DNA from: Rhodovulum sp. MB263
GTDB taxonomy: Bacteria; Pseudomonadota; Alphaproteobacteria; Rhodobacterales; Rhodobacteraceae
DNA length: 64,000 nucleotides
Direction: 5' to 3'
Assembly (NCBI RefSeq): GCF_002073975.1
Contig: NZ_CP020384.1
Coordinates: 930,001 to 994,000, forward strand
Under the pieces are notes generated by a model that was not told where the DNA came from, made no database searches, and saw nothing but the letters and a program-made list of their open reading frames with translations. The position numbers were made by a program, and so were the translations under genes. Below, piece by piece: positions 9,390 through 18,381 of the stretch (position 1 is the first letter of the stretch; every line of letters begins with the position of its first letter).

Positions 9390-10148
9390 ATGATCGTCGG
9401 CACGATGGCAACCTACCCGCCGCGGCAGCGCAGCATGCTGGCGACGGTGGCGCGGATTGCTCCTCAGCTTGATGTGCTGAATGTCGTTCTGAACGAATAT
9501 GCCTCCGTTCCGGCGGAGTTGCTGTCCTTCGGCAATGTCAATGCGATCCGTCCGGACGAGGATACCAAGGACACCGGCAAGTTCCTTCCGGATTACCGGG
9601 GCGCGGAATGGGTGTTCCTGCTGGATGACGACATCGTCTTTCCCGAGCATTACGTGAAGGACAGTATCGCGGCGATGCGGGCCCTTGGCCCCGGGCGCCT
9701 CGTCGGGGGCTATTGTGGCGCGGTGTACCGCAAGCCGCAGTTGCGTCAGAAGACGCTGAGCGGTCTGAACCGCTACCGCAAGGAGCTCTTCCGCCGTCGC
9801 GGTGAGGTCCGGGATTCCCTGAAACTCGATGCGGGCTTCCGGCAGGCGATTGTTGCGGATGAACTCGGAACGGGCGTCATGATCTCGAAGCCCGAGCACC
9901 TCCCTGATTTCGAAAGCGTCCGGTCGGCGCAGAAATTCATCGACGTGCGCATGGCACGCTGGTGTTTCGAGAACGACATCACACAGGTCTGCCTGCCGCG
10001 ACCTGCCGGTTATCTTCGCGCGCTGGCGCATGAAGAAAGCATCTATGCCGGTTTTACCGCCAAGCGTCATGTCGCCGTGACCCGTGAAATTCAGGAATAT
10101 GCGTTCAAGAATCCCCGTGCCGGGCGACCCTTCGAGTGCGAAAGGTGA
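9390..10148 (+). CDS. GT-A-type glycosyltransferase-like protein
   Basis: A 252-residue protein that starts with the family-2-like opening MIVGTMATYPPRQRSMLATV and carries a strong DXD element, LLDDDIVFP, with the acidic triplet at residues 79-81. This is where a GT-A fold binds the metal and sugar nucleotide. RLVGGYCGAVYRK and ADELGTGVMISK would form the acceptor side. There is no membrane segment. Sugar donor and acceptor cannot be inferred. Its wobble positions look less GC-rich than those of sdhA. It lies between sdhA and sdhB with a second glycosyltransferase downstream. AAGG lies just upstream of the ATG. Confidence 0.7.
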   Translation: MIVGTMATYPPRQRSMLATVARIAPQLDVLNVVLNEYASVPAELLSFGNVNAIRPDEDTKDTGKFLPDYRGAEWVFLLDDDIVFPEHYVKDSIAAMRALGPGRLVGGYCGAVYRKPQLRQKTLSGLNRYRKELFRRRGEVRDSLKLDAGFRQAIVADELGTGVMISKPEHLPDFESVRSAQKFIDVRMARWCFENDITQVCLPRPAGYLRALAHEESIYAGFTAKRHVAVTREIQEYAFKNPRAGRPFECER

Positions 10149-10170
10149 GGCCAGTGGGAGTTTCGGACGC

Positions 10171-11091
10171 ATGACACGAGACATCCGCCTCTGTCTGCCC
10201 TGCCCGGATCCGCGCCCCGGCAAGATCTGGGGCGACTGGTTCTTCGCGCAATCGCTGGCGCGGGCGCTGGAACGGGCTGGGCGCGGGGTTCGGATCGCGA
10301 CGGCCAAGCGGCGTTCGGGCGGTTTCTGGATGCGGGCGGTGCCGCAGCGTTGGCTGTGGCAGGACGAGATCGACCTTGTGATCCGGGGCGGCAAGGCCTG
10401 GCCGAAGCTTGGCCGTCGGCCGCTCTTCATCTGGCTGATCTCGCGGCCGGACACCCTCACCGACCGCGAGATCCGCGAGGCCGAGCATATTTTCGTGGCA
10501 TCCGAGCTTTACATGGCCGAGCTCGAGCGGCGCGGGGCACGGGCGGTTTCCTTCCTGCCGCAATGCACCGATCCCGGCCTTTTCTCGCCGGATCGGGCCG
10601 AGAAGGCTCTGGCCTCCGAGATCCTTTTTGTCGGGAACCGCCGCAAGAGCTTTCCCCGTGCGGTGGTCGAACGCGCGCTTGCCACAGGCCGAAGCCTGTC
10701 GGTCTGGGGGCGTGGCTGGCACGATGCGCTGCCGCCCGGAACGCTGCGGGGGGTGGAGATTCAGAATGCCGAGCTGGGGCGCCATTATGCATCGGCCGGG
10801 GTGGTGCTGAACGATCACCATCCTGACATGCTGGCGCATGGCTTCGTGTCGAACCGGGTCTATGACGTGCTTGCAAGCGGCCGCCCGGTCCTGACCGAGG
10901 ACATGCCGGGCCTGCCTGGGGATTTGCGCCCTGCCGTATTTGCCTATAGCGATGGGACATTCGCAGAACTTCTTGGCACCGCCCTCGAAGATGACCGGCA
11001 GGACCGGAAAGAGATCGCGACGCATGTCCGGTCCAGTCACGGTTTCGACAACCGGGCGCGCTCCATACTCGAGGTGATGGGCCATGCCTGA
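10171..11091 (+). CDS. GT-B / CgeB-like glycosyltransferase
   Basis: A 306-residue protein whose C-terminal third matches the Glyco_trans_1_2 pattern: YASAGVVLNDHHPDMLAHGF, then SNRVYDVLASGRPVLTEDM, the typical donor-binding region of GT-B retaining enzymes. The N-terminal half has LPCPDPRPGKIWGDWFFAQSLA, LFIWLISRPDTLTDREIREA and ILFVGNRRKSFPR. It is soluble. The start at 10171 (MTRDIRLCLP) is chosen from the GTGGGAG site; the open frame extends to 10084 but overlaps the previous gene. It starts 22 bp after the first glycosyltransferase gene and so is likely its partner in one glycosylation step series. Confidence 0.72.
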   Translation: MTRDIRLCLPCPDPRPGKIWGDWFFAQSLARALERAGRGVRIATAKRRSGGFWMRAVPQRWLWQDEIDLVIRGGKAWPKLGRRPLFIWLISRPDTLTDREIREAEHIFVASELYMAELERRGARAVSFLPQCTDPGLFSPDRAEKALASEILFVGNRRKSFPRAVVERALATGRSLSVWGRGWHDALPPGTLRGVEIQNAELGRHYASAGVVLNDHHPDMLAHGFVSNRVYDVLASGRPVLTEDMPGLPGDLRPAVFAYSDGTFAELLGTALEDDRQDRKEIATHVRSSHGFDNRARSILEVMGHA

Positions 11092-11192
11092 GACCCATAT
11101 CGACGCATTTGCAGGTCGGGACCGCAGGGTCTGCCTGATGCACCAGACTGATGAAGGGGCGATCTCGCGCCCAGCCAAGAGAGGTTGATCCG

Positions 11193-11972
11193 ATGGTCCA
11201 ACTCACGCTCCCCAAGAACTCGACTATCCGCAAGGGCAAGACCTGGCCGAAGCCCGAGGGCGCCAAGAACCTGCGGACCTTCCGGATCTATCGCTGGGAC
11301 CCGGATACCGGCGAGAACCCGCGGGTCGATACCTATTTCGTCGATCTCGACAGCTGCGGGCCGATGGTTCTCGACGCGCTGATCAAGATCAAGAACGAGA
11401 TCGACCCGACCCTGACCTTCCGCCGCTCCTGCCGGGAAGGCATCTGCGGCTCCTGCGCGATGAATATCGACGGGGTCAACACGCTGGCCTGTACCCGCGG
11501 CATGGACGAGATCAAGGGCGACGTGAAGATCTACCCGCTGCCGCATATGCCGGTGGTCAAGGATCTGGTGCCCGATCTCACCCATTTCTACGCCCAGCAT
11601 GCCAGCGTCATGCCCTGGCTGGAAACGGAATCGAACACGCCTGCCAAGGAATGGCGCCAGTCGATCGAGGACCGCAAGAAGCTCGACGGGCTGTACGAAT
11701 GCATCATGTGCGCCAGCTGCTCGACCTCCTGCCCCTCCTACTGGTGGAACGGCGACAAGTATCTCGGCCCGGCCGCGCTCCTGCACTCCTATCGCTGGAT
11801 CATCGACTCGCGGGACGAGGCGACGGGCGAGCGGCTCGATGCGCTGGAAGATCCGTTCAAGCTCTATCGCTGCCATACCATCATGAACTGCACCAAGACC
11901 TGCCCCAAGGGGCTGAACCCGGCCAAGGCCATCGCCTCGATCAAGAAGATGATGGTCGAGCGCGCGGTCTGA
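11193..11972 (+). CDS. sdhB: Succinate dehydrogenase iron-sulfur subunit
   Basis: A 259-residue subunit with all three clusters visible: [2Fe-2S] in [16 protein letters not shown] plus TLAC, [4Fe-4S] in [12 protein letters not shown], and [3Fe-4S] with [17 protein letters not shown]. It passes electrons from SdhA FAD to ubiquinone. The start at 11193 follows AAGAGAGG. About 100 bp separate it from the glycosyltransferase gene upstream, space enough for an own promoter, though I could not define one. The permease gene begins only 12 bp downstream. Confidence 0.97.
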   Translation: MVQLTLPKNSTIRKGKTWPKPEGAKNLRTFRIYRWDPDTGENPRVDTYFVDLDSCGPMVLDALIKIKNEIDPTLTFRRSCREGICGSCAMNIDGVNTLACTRGMDEIKGDVKIYPLPHMPVVKDLVPDLTHFYAQHASVMPWLETESNTPAKEWRQSIEDRKKLDGLYECIMCASCSTSCPSYWWNGDKYLGPAALLHSYRWIIDSRDEATGERLDALEDPFKLYRCHTIMNCTKTCPKGLNPAKAIASIKKMMVERAV

Positions 11973-11984
11973 CGCGCGCGCCAG

Positions 11985-13178
11985 GTGCTGCGCGACATCC
12001 TGATACTCGGCACGGCGGCGGCGGGACTACTCCTGATCCTGTCGCCGCCGATGCGGCGCTGGCGGTTCTGGCGTGCGATGGTGACGCCGCTTGCCTCGAT
12101 CATCGGCTCGGGCTTCCTGGTGCTGGGGCCGATCCTGAACCAGAGCCTCGGGATCTGGTCCCCCGCCGCGATGGCGGTTCTGGCCCTGATCGCCTTCGGC
12201 TTCGGCGGCGCGATCCGCTACAGCATCGCCGCGGGCGCCCATGGCAGCCCGCCCGGCCGTCTCGGTGCCCTGACCGAAACGGCGGCAGGCTGGATGCTGG
12301 CCTTTTCTTACGTCATCTCGGTTGCCTATTACCTGAACCTTCTGGGCGCCTTCGCGGTCCGCCTGACCCCTTTCGATACGCCGCCGGCCGCGCGGGGGGT
12401 GACCACGGCGGTCTTCCTGCTGATCCTCGTGACCGGCCTCACCAAAGGGTTCAAGGCGCTCGAGGGGCTCGAGAAATACGCGGTCAGCCTCAATCTCGCG
12501 GCGATCTGCGGGCTGCTGGTCGGGCTCGGGCTCTTCTTCGGCGAGACGGCCGCCACGACCGGCCCGGTGCTGACGTCCGCCAGTGTCGAGCCCTGGGCCG
12601 CGCTGACGCTGTTCTTCGGGCTGATCGTGACGGTGCAGGGCTTCGAGACCTCGCGCTATCTGGGTGCCGAGTATGACGCGGATCTGAGGATCCGATCGAT
12701 GCGGGGCGCGCAATATGTCTCGACCGCGATCTATCTGGTCTATGTCACGCTCCTGGTCCTGTGCTTCGCGCCGGGCACGGGCGCGCTCGACGATACCGCG
12801 ATCATCGGCATGACATCCGCGGTCTCGCCACTCTTGCCGCTGGTGCTGACGGTGGCGGCACTGGCCGCGCAGTTCAGCGCCTCGGTCGCCGATACCACCG
12901 GCGCGGGCGGGCTGGTCGCCGAACGCTCGAAGGGCCTCATCGGCAACCGCGCGGCCTATGCGGCCCTGGTCGCGGCAGGTATCGTGCTGACCTGGACGGC
13001 GGATGTCTTCGCGATCATCTCCTATGCCTCGCGGGCCTTCGCGCTCTACTATGCGCTGGAAGCCGCGATCGCGGCGTTGGCCGCGCGCCGGGCGGGGCAG
13101 GGGGGCCGTGCCGCGGGCTTTGCGGTCCTGGCCGTGCTGGGGCTCGCCATTGCGGTGCTCGGCCGCCCGGTTGAATAA
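11985..13178 (+). CDS. APC-superfamily-like membrane transporter
   Basis: A 397-residue membrane protein with about ten to twelve hydrophobic segments. The first unit contains ASIIGSGFLVLGPIL, resembling the broken first helix of APC/amino-acid permeases (IGSG), and later come GLTKGFKALEGLEKYAVSLN and GLIVTVQGFETSRYLGAEYD, also seen in that superfamily. The substrate is unknown. The start is a GTG with no strong ribosome-binding site, 12 bp after the sdhB stop, so translation may depend on sdhB. The DUF1989 gene follows after 10 bp, and the pair may share a nitrogenous substrate. Confidence 0.7.
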   Translation: MLRDILILGTAAAGLLLILSPPMRRWRFWRAMVTPLASIIGSGFLVLGPILNQSLGIWSPAAMAVLALIAFGFGGAIRYSIAAGAHGSPPGRLGALTETAAGWMLAFSYVISVAYYLNLLGAFAVRLTPFDTPPAARGVTTAVFLLILVTGLTKGFKALEGLEKYAVSLNLAAICGLLVGLGLFFGETAATTGPVLTSASVEPWAALTLFFGLIVTVQGFETSRYLGAEYDADLRIRSMRGAQYVSTAIYLVYVTLLVLCFAPGTGALDDTAIIGMTSAVSPLLPLVLTVAALAAQFSASVADTTGAGGLVAERSKGLIGNRAAYAALVAAGIVLTWTADVFAIISYASRAFALYYALEAAIAALAARRAGQGGRAAGFAVLAVLGLAIAVLGRPVE

Positions 13179-13188
13179 GGAGCCCCCG

Positions 13189-14043
13189 ATGCCGACAGAG
13201 CCTCCATCCGAGCCCGCCGATGCCGCCCGGCGCCGGGCCGCGGCCCCGGTCGTTTGCTACCCGCCCGAGAGCCTGCCCGCGCCGCCCATGGCGCTTTATG
13301 ACCGGCTCCGGGCTGGCATGACCTCGCTTGCGCAGCTCAGGATCCCCGCGCGCGACGCCCGGGCCTTCCGCGTTCCGGCGGGCCATGTGCTGCGGATCTC
13401 CTGCATCGAGGGGCCACAGGTCGGCGATCTGAACCTCTGGAACGCCCATGAGCTGTCCGAGAGGTTCTATTCCGGCAAGACGCGCGCTCTGCACGGCACC
13501 CATGTCACCACCGGCGACCGGCTCTGGTCGGGCTTTCCGCATCTGCGCCCGATGGCCACCGTGATCGTCGACAGCCTCGGCTGGTACGGCATCGATGCCG
13601 ATGGCGCGGGTGTCCATGACGTGATCGGCACCCGCTGCGATCCCTATACCAATGCCCGGCTCGGTGGCGCGCCCTTCCACCGCTGCTGCCATTCGAACCT
13701 GATCCGGGCGGTCGCCGCCGACACCGGCCTCAGCCCGGCGGCGGCCGAGCCCCATATCCATGACGTGCTGAACGTCTTCATGTGCACGGGCTTCACCCGC
13801 GACAGCCAGCGCTATTTCACCAAGGCAAGCCCTGTCCGGCCGGGCGACCACCTTGATCTTTTCGCCGAGATCGACCTTCTCTGCGCGCTCAGTGCCTGCC
13901 CCTGGGGCGATTGCAGCGGCAATTCGACGGAGCATGCGCGCTGCCATCCGCTGGGCGTCGAGATCTTCGCCCCCGCTCCGGGCGCGCTCGACGGTTGGAC
14001 GCCGCCCGAACCCGCGCCCTACGACCGCTCGCACGGGCTCTGA
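13189..14043 (+). CDS. DUF1989 (urea-carboxylase-associated) family protein
   Basis: A 284-residue protein with a DUF1989 core: VPAGHVLRISCIEGPQVGDLN, WNAHELSERFYSGKTRALHG, HRCCHSNLIRA, HIHDVLNVFMCTGF and CPWGDCSGN. The conserved Cys/His residues suggest metal binding. Homologues accompany urea carboxylase and guanidine-degrading systems, and the fold is related to aminomethyltransferases. No urea carboxylase is in this window. The start at 13189 follows AATAAGGAGC. It is paired with the permease, so uptake and conversion of a small nitrogen compound is a reasonable but unproven inference. Confidence 0.8.
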   Translation: MPTEPPSEPADAARRRAAAPVVCYPPESLPAPPMALYDRLRAGMTSLAQLRIPARDARAFRVPAGHVLRISCIEGPQVGDLNLWNAHELSERFYSGKTRALHGTHVTTGDRLWSGFPHLRPMATVIVDSLGWYGIDADGAGVHDVIGTRCDPYTNARLGGAPFHRCCHSNLIRAVAADTGLSPAAAEPHIHDVLNVFMCTGFTRDSQRYFTKASPVRPGDHLDLFAEIDLLCALSACPWGDCSGNSTEHARCHPLGVEIFAPAPGALDGWTPPEPAPYDRSHGL

Positions 14044-14068
14044 TCTTCTTCCTGGTGAAAATACCCAA
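14044..14068. repeat. Copy A of a short interspersed motif
   Basis: TCTTCTTCCTGGTGAAAATA followed by CCCAA. It matches copy B (31393-31417) at all but three or four positions. Read on the minus strand, both copies lie 40-70 bp beyond the stop of a minus-strand gene (deoD here, the aminotransferase at copy B). A 4+5-bp interrupted hairpin (AGCC, GAGGC / GCCTC, GGCT) lies between copy A and deoD at 14080-14102. Confidence 0.55.
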
Positions 14069-14115
14069 ACCGCAACGCCAGCCCGAGGCGCTGCCTCCGG
14101 CTCTGGGAAACATGG

Positions 14116-14820
14116 TCAGGTAAACGCCGCTTCCAGCGCGATCTCGACCATCTCGCCAAAGCCTGTTTCCCGGTCCTCGGCCGAAAGCGTCGCCCCGCTC
14201 AGCAGATGGTCCGACACCGTCAGCACCGTCAGCGCCCGCGCCCCGTGCCGCGCGGCCAGGATATACAGCTCGGCCGCCTCCATCTCGACCGCCAGAACGC
14301 CATGCCGGGTCAGCTCGGCATTGAGATCGGGGCGTTCGTCATAGAAGACATCGGCCGAATAGATCCCGCCGACATGGGGCCGGGCGCCCTTCGCCTGCGC
14401 CGCCCCGTACGCCGCCGCCAGAAGCCCGAAATCGGCGCAAGGCGCGAAATTCAGCTCGCGGAAGGTGCCGCGCGAGGGCGTCGACAGCGTCGAGCTTGTC
14501 ATCGCCAGAACGATGTCGCGCAGCTCGACATGGTCCTGCATCGCGCCGGCCGATCCGATCCGGATCAGCGTCTTCGCGCCATGTTCGCGGATCAGCTCGT
14601 TGGCATAGATCGACATAGAGGGCATCCCCATACCGCTGCCATGGATCGTCACCCGATGGCCGCGCCAGAGCCCGGTGAAGCCCAGCATGCCGCGCACCCG
14701 GTTGACGCAGACCGGGTCGGTCAGGAAGGTCCGGGCCGCCCATTCCGCGCGCAGCGGGTCGCCGGGCAGCAGGACGGTCTCGGCGATCTCGCCGGTCTTC
14801 GCGCCGATATGAAGGCTCAT
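14116..14820 (-). CDS. deoD: Purine nucleoside phosphorylase, DeoD type
   Basis: A 234-residue enzyme that phosphorolyses purine (deoxy)nucleosides to base and (deoxy)ribose-1-phosphate. DeoD features are [25 protein letters not shown], the phosphate-site glycines in [18 protein letters not shown], the ribose-binding VEMEAAELY and the catalytic aspartate in VSDHLLSG. The start follows GAGGAG and lies 43 bp after the ecm stop, so it may ride on the ecm transcript. The purine-nucleoside-type ABC importer at 24321-28945 could supply its substrate. Confidence 0.95.
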   Translation of the reverse strand: MSLHIGAKTGEIAETVLLPGDPLRAEWAARTFLTDPVCVNRVRGMLGFTGLWRGHRVTIHGSGMGMPSMSIYANELIREHGAKTLIRIGSAGAMQDHVELRDIVLAMTSSTLSTPSRGTFRELNFAPCADFGLLAAAYGAAQAKGARPHVGGIYSADVFYDERPDLNAELTRHGVLAVEMEAAELYILAARHGARALTVLTVSDHLLSGATLSAEDRETGFGEMVEIALEAAFT

Positions 14821-14862
14821 GGGGGTCTCCTCAACCGCTGAGAGCCCCGTTATAGCCGCTGG

Positions 14863-16830
14863 CTATTCCGCCGCCACCCGTTCGGGCGAGATCAGGCCGA
14901 CCACGTCGAACATGATCCGGTTCAGCTCGAAATCCTTGGGCGTGTAGACCTTGGCCACGCCCATCGCGCGCAGCCGCCTTGCATCCTCCTCGGGGATGAT
15001 GCCGCCCACCACCACCGGAATATGGGTCAGCTCGTGCTCCTTCATCAGCCGCATCAGGCTCTCCATCAGCGGGATATGGCTGCCCGACAGGATCGACAGC
15101 CCGACGACGTCAACGCCTTCGGCCCTGGCCGCCTCCACGATTTCCGAGGGCGTGAGGCGGATGCCCTCATAGGAGATGTCCATGCCGCAATCGCGGGCGC
15201 GGGCCGCGATCTGCTCGGCGCCGTTCGAATGGCCGTCGAGCCCGGGCTTGCCGACCAGAAACTTCGGCCGCCGTCCGAGCCGTGCGGCCAGCGCGTCGAC
15301 CTCGGCGCGGACCTCGTCGAGCCCTTCGGTCCGGTTCGAGGGGTTCTTCGCGACGCCGGTCGGGCCCCGGTACTGGCCGAAGACCGCGCGCAGCACGTCG
15401 CCCCATTCGCCGGTCGTGGCGCCGGCCTTGGCAGCTGCGATCGAGGGCGGCATGATGTTCGCCCCCGTCGCGGCCGCCTCGCGCAGCGCGGCCAGAGCGG
15501 CCTCGACCGCCGCGCTGTCGCGGTTCTCGCGCCAGGCGGTCAGCCGGGCGATCTGGTCGGCCTCGACATCCGGGTCGACCACCATGATCGCATCCTCGCC
15601 CGAGGTCAGCGGCGAGGGCTCGCCCTCGGTCCAGGCATTCACGCCGACAACCACCGTGGCGCCGGTCTCGACCCGGCCGATGCGGTCGGAATTGCTTTCG
15701 ACGAGGCGCGATTTCATATGCTCGATCGCGGCCACCGCGCCGCCCATCGCGTCGATCTGGGCGAGCTCGGCCCGGGCGTTCCGCTTCAGCTCCTCGACCT
15801 TGGCAGAGACGGCCGGGTTGCCCTCGAACAGGTCCTCGTATTCCAGAAGGTCGGTCTCGTAGGCCAGGATCTGCTGCATCCGGATCGACCATTGCTGGTC
15901 GAAGGGGCGCGGCAGGCCCAGCGCCTCGTTCCAGGCCGGAAGCTGCACGGCGCGGGCGCGGGCAGATTTCGACAGCGTCACCGCCAGCATCTCGATCAGG
16001 ATGCGGTAGACGTTGTTCTCGGGCTGCTGCTCGGTCAGGCCGAGGCTGTTGACCTGCACCCCGTAGCGGAAACGCCTGTGCTTGGGGTCCTCGACGCCGT
16101 AGCGTTCCTGGCAGATCTCGTCCCAGAGCTCGACGAAGGCGCGCATCTTGCACATCTCGGTGACGAAGCGGATGCCCGCATTCACGAAGAAGGAGATCCG
16201 CCCCACCATGCCCGGGAAGTCCTCGGGCGCCACCTTCCCGCGCAGATCGTCGAGCACCGCAGTCGCGGTCGCCAGCGCATAGGACAGCTCCTGCTCGGGT
16301 GTCGCGCCCGCTTCCTGCAGGTGATAGGAACAGACGTTCATCGGGTTCCATTTCGGCAGATGCTCGCGGGTATAGGCCGCGACATCGGTGATCATGCGAA
16401 GGCTGGGCTTCGGCGGACAGATATAGGTGCCGCGGCTCAGATATTCCTTGATCAGGTCGTTCTGCACCGTGCCCTGCAGCTTCGAGACATCGGCGCCCTG
16501 TTCCTCGGCCACGGCGATATAGAGCGCCAGCAGCCAGGGCGCGGGCGCGTTGATGGTCATCGAGGTGTTCATCTGTTCCAGCGGGATCCGGTCGAACAGC
16601 GTCCGCATGTCGCCCAGATGGTCGATCGGCACGCCGACCTTGCCGACCTCGCCGCGGGCCAGCTCGTGATCGCTGTCATAGCCGGTCTGGGTCGGCAGAT
16701 CGAAGGCCACGGACAGCCCGGTCTGCCCCTTGGCGAGGTTGGCCCGGTAAAGCGCGTTCGAGGCCTCGGCGGTCGAATGGCCGGCATAGGTGCGGAACAG
16801 CCAGGGTCGGTCTTTGGTCGTCTCGGTCAT
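14863..16830 (-). CDS. ecm: Ethylmalonyl-CoA mutase (coenzyme B12-dependent)
   Basis: A 655-residue single-chain mutase. The N-terminal TIM barrel has DRPWLFRTYAGHSTAEASNA and LSVAFDLPTQTGYDSDH, as in the methylmalonyl-CoA mutase family. The C-terminal B12 domain has the base-off motif D-x-H-x-x-G in GKPGLDGHSNGAEQ. It converts (2R)-ethylmalonyl-CoA to methylsuccinyl-CoA. Ecm is distinguished from methylmalonyl-CoA mutase here by its shorter length and its position divergent from ccr, as in R. sphaeroides. I start at 16830 (MTETTKDRPW); the upstream in-frame extension passes through the AT-rich promoter. A short stem ATAGCC/GGCTAT lies at its 3' end (14852-14866). Confidence 0.95.
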   Translation of the reverse strand: MTETTKDRPWLFRTYAGHSTAEASNALYRANLAKGQTGLSVAFDLPTQTGYDSDHELARGEVGKVGVPIDHLGDMRTLFDRIPLEQMNTSMTINAPAPWLLALYIAVAEEQGADVSKLQGTVQNDLIKEYLSRGTYICPPKPSLRMITDVAAYTREHLPKWNPMNVCSYHLQEAGATPEQELSYALATATAVLDDLRGKVAPEDFPGMVGRISFFVNAGIRFVTEMCKMRAFVELWDEICQERYGVEDPKHRRFRYGVQVNSLGLTEQQPENNVYRILIEMLAVTLSKSARARAVQLPAWNEALGLPRPFDQQWSIRMQQILAYETDLLEYEDLFEGNPAVSAKVEELKRNARAELAQIDAMGGAVAAIEHMKSRLVESNSDRIGRVETGATVVVGVNAWTEGEPSPLTSGEDAIMVVDPDVEADQIARLTAWRENRDSAAVEAALAALREAAATGANIMPPSIAAAKAGATTGEWGDVLRAVFGQYRGPTGVAKNPSNRTEGLDEVRAEVDALAARLGRRPKFLVGKPGLDGHSNGAEQIAARARDCGMDISYEGIRLTPSEIVEAARAEGVDVVGLSILSGSHIPLMESLMRLMKEHELTHIPVVVGGIIPEEDARRLRAMGVAKVYTPKDFELNRIMFDVVGLISPERVAAE

Positions 16831-16875
16831 GGCTCGGCTCGCAGATCGATTTGCAACAATATTTCGTTGTATAGC

Positions 16876-16904
16876 AGATAAGGGAAAGAATATGGCGATG
16901 TCAA
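16876..16904 (-). promoter_or_regulatory. ecm promoter
   Basis: On the minus strand a consensus -35 TTGACA (16899-16904) is followed after exactly 17 bp by TTATCT (16876-16881). The leader then contains the dyad CAAC...GTTG around 16853-16868 (GCAACAATATTTCGTTG on the plus strand), a candidate operator over the transcription start. Local base composition is strikingly AT-rich for this genome. Confidence 0.65.
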
Positions 16905-16970
16905 TTCGCTGCGTCGCGGCATCCCCGAATCGAAAGAGACATAAAATTACCAAGACAGTAGCAAATTACG

Positions 16971-16999
16971 TTGAAAAGTTGCGCGACCAGATCTATCTC
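16971..16999 (+). promoter_or_regulatory. ccr promoter
   Basis: TTGAAA (16971-16976), 17 bp, TATCTC (16994-16999), giving a start about 55 bp before the ccr ATG. A TTGC element sits inside the spacer at 16979 and a GCAA at 16961, similar to half-sites in front of mcl2 and sdhC. Confidence 0.5.
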
Positions 17000-17061
17000 A
17001 GCGGAAAGAGCCGTTCGATTCTGCGATGCGGCGAAGAGCAAGGACCGACATGGAGGCCCCC

Positions 17062-18354
17062 ATGGCACTCGATACCAACCCGTCGATCGCGCCCTATGAC
17101 GCGCCCGAGAAAGAGCTTTACGAGATCGGCGAGATGCCGCCTTTGGGATATGTTCCGCCCAGGATGTACGCTTGGGCGATCCGGCGCGAGCGTCATGGCG
17201 AGCCCGACAAGTCCTTCCAGGCCGAGGTGGTCGAGACCCCCGTCATCGACAGCCATGAGGTGCTGGTCCTGGTGATGGCCGCCGGCGTCAATTATAACGG
17301 CATCTGGGCCGGCCTCGGCATTCCTGTTTCTCCCTTCGACGGTCATGGCGCCCCCTATCACATCGCGGGGTCCGATGCCTCGGGGATCGTCTGGGCCGTC
17401 GGATCGGCGGTGAAGACCTGGAAGGTGGGCGACGAGGTCGTGATCCACTGCAACCAGGACGATGGCGATGACGAGGAATGCAATGGCGGCGATCCGATGT
17501 TCTCGCCCAGCCAGCGGATCTGGGGCTACGAGACACCCGACGGCTCCTTCGCCCAGTTCACCCGGGTCCAGGCCCAGCAGCTTCTGCCGCGACCCAGGCA
17601 CCTGACCTGGGAGGAGTCGGCCTGTTACACGCTGACGCTGGCCACCGCCTACCGGATGCTGTTCGGCCACCATCCGCATGAGCTCAAGCCCGGCCAGAAC
17701 GTGCTGGTCTGGGGCGCTTCGGGCGGGCTCGGCTCCTTCGCGATCCAGCTCATCAACACCGCAGGTGCCAATGCCATCGGCGTGATCTCGGACGAGAGCA
17801 AGCGCGACTTCGTCATGGATCTGGGCGCAAAGGGGGTCATCAACCGCAAGGACTTCAACTGCTGGGGCCAGCTGCCCAAGGTCAACACGCCCGAATACAA
17901 GGCCTGGTTCGGCGAGGTCCGCAAGTTCGGCAAGGCGATCTGGGAGATCACCGGCAAGGGCGTCAATGTCGACATGGTGTTCGAGCATCCCGGCGAGGCG
18001 ACCTTCCCGGTCTCGACCTTCGTGGTCAAGCGCGGCGGCATGGTGGTGATCTGCGCGGGCACCAGCGGGTTCAACCTGACCATGGATGCGCGCTATGTCT
18101 GGATGCACCAGAAGCGCATCCAGGGCAGCCATTTCGCCCATCTCAAGCAGGCCGCCGCGGCGAACCGGCTGATGTGTCAGCGCCGGCTCGATCCCTGCAT
18201 GTCCGAGGTCTTCCCCTGGGCCGAGATCCCGCAGGCGCATCTGAAGATGCTGCGCAACGAGCACAAGCCCGGGAACATGTCGGTTCTGGTTCAGGCGCCG
18301 CGGACCGGTCTGCGGACTTTCGCCGATGTGCTGGAGGCCGGCCCCTCGGCTTGA
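17062..18354 (+). CDS. ccr: Crotonyl-CoA carboxylase/reductase
   Basis: A 430-residue medium-chain dehydrogenase/reductase, the exact length of R. sphaeroides Ccr. It reductively carboxylates crotonyl-CoA with NADPH and CO2 to (2S)-ethylmalonyl-CoA, the defining reaction of the ethylmalonyl-CoA pathway. Visible are the N-terminal EKELYEIGEMPPLGYVPP, AAGVNYNGIWAGLGIP, the NADPH motif VLVWGASGGLGSFAIQ, the FEHPGEATFPVSTFVVKRGG segment and the CO2-site histidine region RIQGSHFAH. The ATG at 17062 follows TGGAGG; an in-frame ATG four codons upstream is possible. It is divergent from ecm, which catalyses the second-next step, and upstream of the quorum-sensing genes. Confidence 0.97.
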   Translation: MALDTNPSIAPYDAPEKELYEIGEMPPLGYVPPRMYAWAIRRERHGEPDKSFQAEVVETPVIDSHEVLVLVMAAGVNYNGIWAGLGIPVSPFDGHGAPYHIAGSDASGIVWAVGSAVKTWKVGDEVVIHCNQDDGDDEECNGGDPMFSPSQRIWGYETPDGSFAQFTRVQAQQLLPRPRHLTWEESACYTLTLATAYRMLFGHHPHELKPGQNVLVWGASGGLGSFAIQLINTAGANAIGVISDESKRDFVMDLGAKGVINRKDFNCWGQLPKVNTPEYKAWFGEVRKFGKAIWEITGKGVNVDMVFEHPGEATFPVSTFVVKRGGMVVICAGTSGFNLTMDARYVWMHQKRIQGSHFAHLKQAAAANRLMCQRRLDPCMSEVFPWAEIPQAHLKMLRNEHKPGNMSVLVQAPRTGLRTFADVLEAGPSA

Positions 18355-18381
18355 TTTAACCCTACGGTTGTGATTGATTCT

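Noticed and set aside
11085-11189. 34-codon ORF (MPETHIDAF...) before sdhB
   Set aside because: Too short, no ribosome-binding site, no known family; probably chance.
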